A stretch of 64,000 nt of DNA, taken from positions 1-64,000 of the IMG/VR virus record IMGVR_UViG_3300017967_005407. One strand, given 5' to 3'. Shown in pieces: positions 63,197-64,000 of this stretch. Source of the DNA: a virus. Each line of letters begins with the position of its first letter. Within the stretch, counting starts at the first letter, position 1. The notes beneath the pieces are model-generated. The model did no database searches and had not been told where the DNA came from. It saw only the letters and a program-made list of their open reading frames with translations. Made by a program: the position numbers and the translations under genes.

Positions 63197-64000
63197 ATGA
63201 CTGAAGATTTAAAATGGTCTAATTATGACTTTACTAAAATACCTTTTAATGACATTATCCAAGTGGGACAACGAACGCTCCTCTACCGAGATATCTTTAC
63301 GGTATCTTGGTTACTAGGAAGATTTTGTAACTATAGGTGTAGTTACTGTTGGCCTTATGCAAGAAGTGACAGAAAAGATCATAGACCAACTGAGTTGTGT
63401 CTAGCAACTATAGATGAGATAAAGAAGCAAGCACGTGATAACGGTTTTAACAGTTTCCATTTTAGTCTGTCTGGCGGCGAGCCTACCTTTCATCCAGGGT
63501 ACTTGGACATACTTGGTCACTTGGCTAATGATGTGCCTAATACTAATTATACTTCCATACATATGACATCAAACTGCTCACGCCCAATGAAGTGGTTTGA
63601 AGATTATGTAGAAAAAGCAAAACCTTTCCATAGAGCAAGTATAACGGCTAGTTTGCACACAGAACACTTAAATACAAAGGAGAAGATGCAGGACTTTGCA
63701 GATAAATTAATCCTGTGTCAAGAACACGATGTACAAGTTACAATTAATATGGTCATGGTTCCGGAATGGTTTGAAAGAGATTGGGAAAACGCCCTCTTCT
63801 TCCACGAGCAAGGAATCAACGTTACACTTAAACCCCAATCGGATCCGACTGCGTCAAAAGTGGTTGATGGATACACTGGGGATATGCTTAAAAGACTCTG
63901 GAACGGAATGCCACAAAGAGCCTACACAGAAACAAAACGCAAGTGGGAAGGTAGACCCAAACCAAACTTCAAAATTCCTGTAGGTATTATGGGCAAACCT
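63197..64000 (+). CDS. Radical SAM protein, partial (runs off the window)
   Basis: 268 codons are present without a stop. The core motif is C44-x3-C48-x2-C51 (FCNYRCSYCWP), then FHFSLSGGEPTFHPGYLDIL near residue 95 and ASLHTEHLNTKEKMQDFADK. It differs from the other twelve: no auxiliary cysteines before the core, and its later part is visibly richer in G+C than the preceding genes, which suggests a different origin. Its C-terminal domain is outside the window. It is read from its own sigma70-like promoter. Confidence 0.88.
   Translation, partial: MTEDLKWSNYDFTKIPFNDIIQVGQRTLLYRDIFTVSWLLGRFCNYRCSYCWPYARSDRKDHRPTELCLATIDEIKKQARDNGFNSFHFSLSGGEPTFHPGYLDILGHLANDVPNTNYTSIHMTSNCSRPMKWFEDYVEKAKPFHRASITASLHTEHLNTKEKMQDFADKLILCQEHDVQVTINMVMVPEWFERDWENALFFHEQGINVTLKPQSDPTASKVVDGYTGDMLKRLWNGMPQRAYTETKRKWEGRPKPNFKIPVGIMGKP

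Noticed and set aside
1-64000. tRNA genes, CRISPR arrays, insertion sequences and lysogeny genes
   Set aside because: The intergenic gaps are too short for tRNAs, no regularly spaced direct repeats with unique spacers occur, and no transposase, integrase or repressor was recognised.

Overview
The window is one densely packed, AT-rich (by eye about two thirds A+T) stretch of a T4-like marine myovirus genome. The gp46/gp47 recombination nuclease, a gp55-type late sigma factor and the baseplate series gp48, gp53, hub/spike, gp25, gp6, gp7 follow the order typical of T4-like phages of marine picocyanobacteria and SAR11. Which of these hosts applies cannot be decided from this window, which holds no photosynthesis gene, tRNA or integrase. 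Nearly every intergenic space is under 80 bp and many genes overlap by ATGA or TAATG.

Layout. 1-2857 (minus): gp46 (cut by the window edge), gp47 and a gp55-like sigma factor, served by sigma70-like promoters. 2934-36117 (plus): virion module with tail-tube cap, gp53, a hub candidate, a gp5-like spike, a glycine-rich protein, gp25, gp6, a giant 4528-residue gp7-like wedge protein, a small structural protein, three paralogous fibres and two paralogous structural proteins. A minus-strand radical SAM gene sits between the last two. 36181-64000: accessory region with glycosyltransferase-like enzymes, a methyltransferase, a probable acetyltransferase, an SDR-like protein, two 2-oxoglutarate/Fe(II) oxygenase-like proteins, a nitroreductase-like flavoprotein, a tail fibre with tetrapeptide repeats and twelve more radical SAM genes.

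In all, 13 radical SAM core genes lie in about 30 kb, counting one whose SPASM part is a separate overlapping ORF. They fall into a group with a C-terminal SPASM-like domain (34037, 45515, 46597+47315, 47605, 54090), a group with the auxiliary cysteines N-terminal to the core (39649, 50009, 51402, 55111, 56469, 60734, 61897), and the truncated last gene. I infer that the cluster builds or modifies virion proteins or surface glycans. The sequence does not show the substrate.

Two promoter classes are visible. Sigma70-like promoters (TTGACA-16 to 18-TATACT/TATAAT) precede gp55, gp47 and several accessory genes. T4-late-like NTAAATA boxes precede virion genes and some accessory genes. In both classes several boxes sit so close to the ATG that the transcripts should be leaderless: exactly 6 nt for three sigma70-like promoters and exactly 4 nt for three late boxes.
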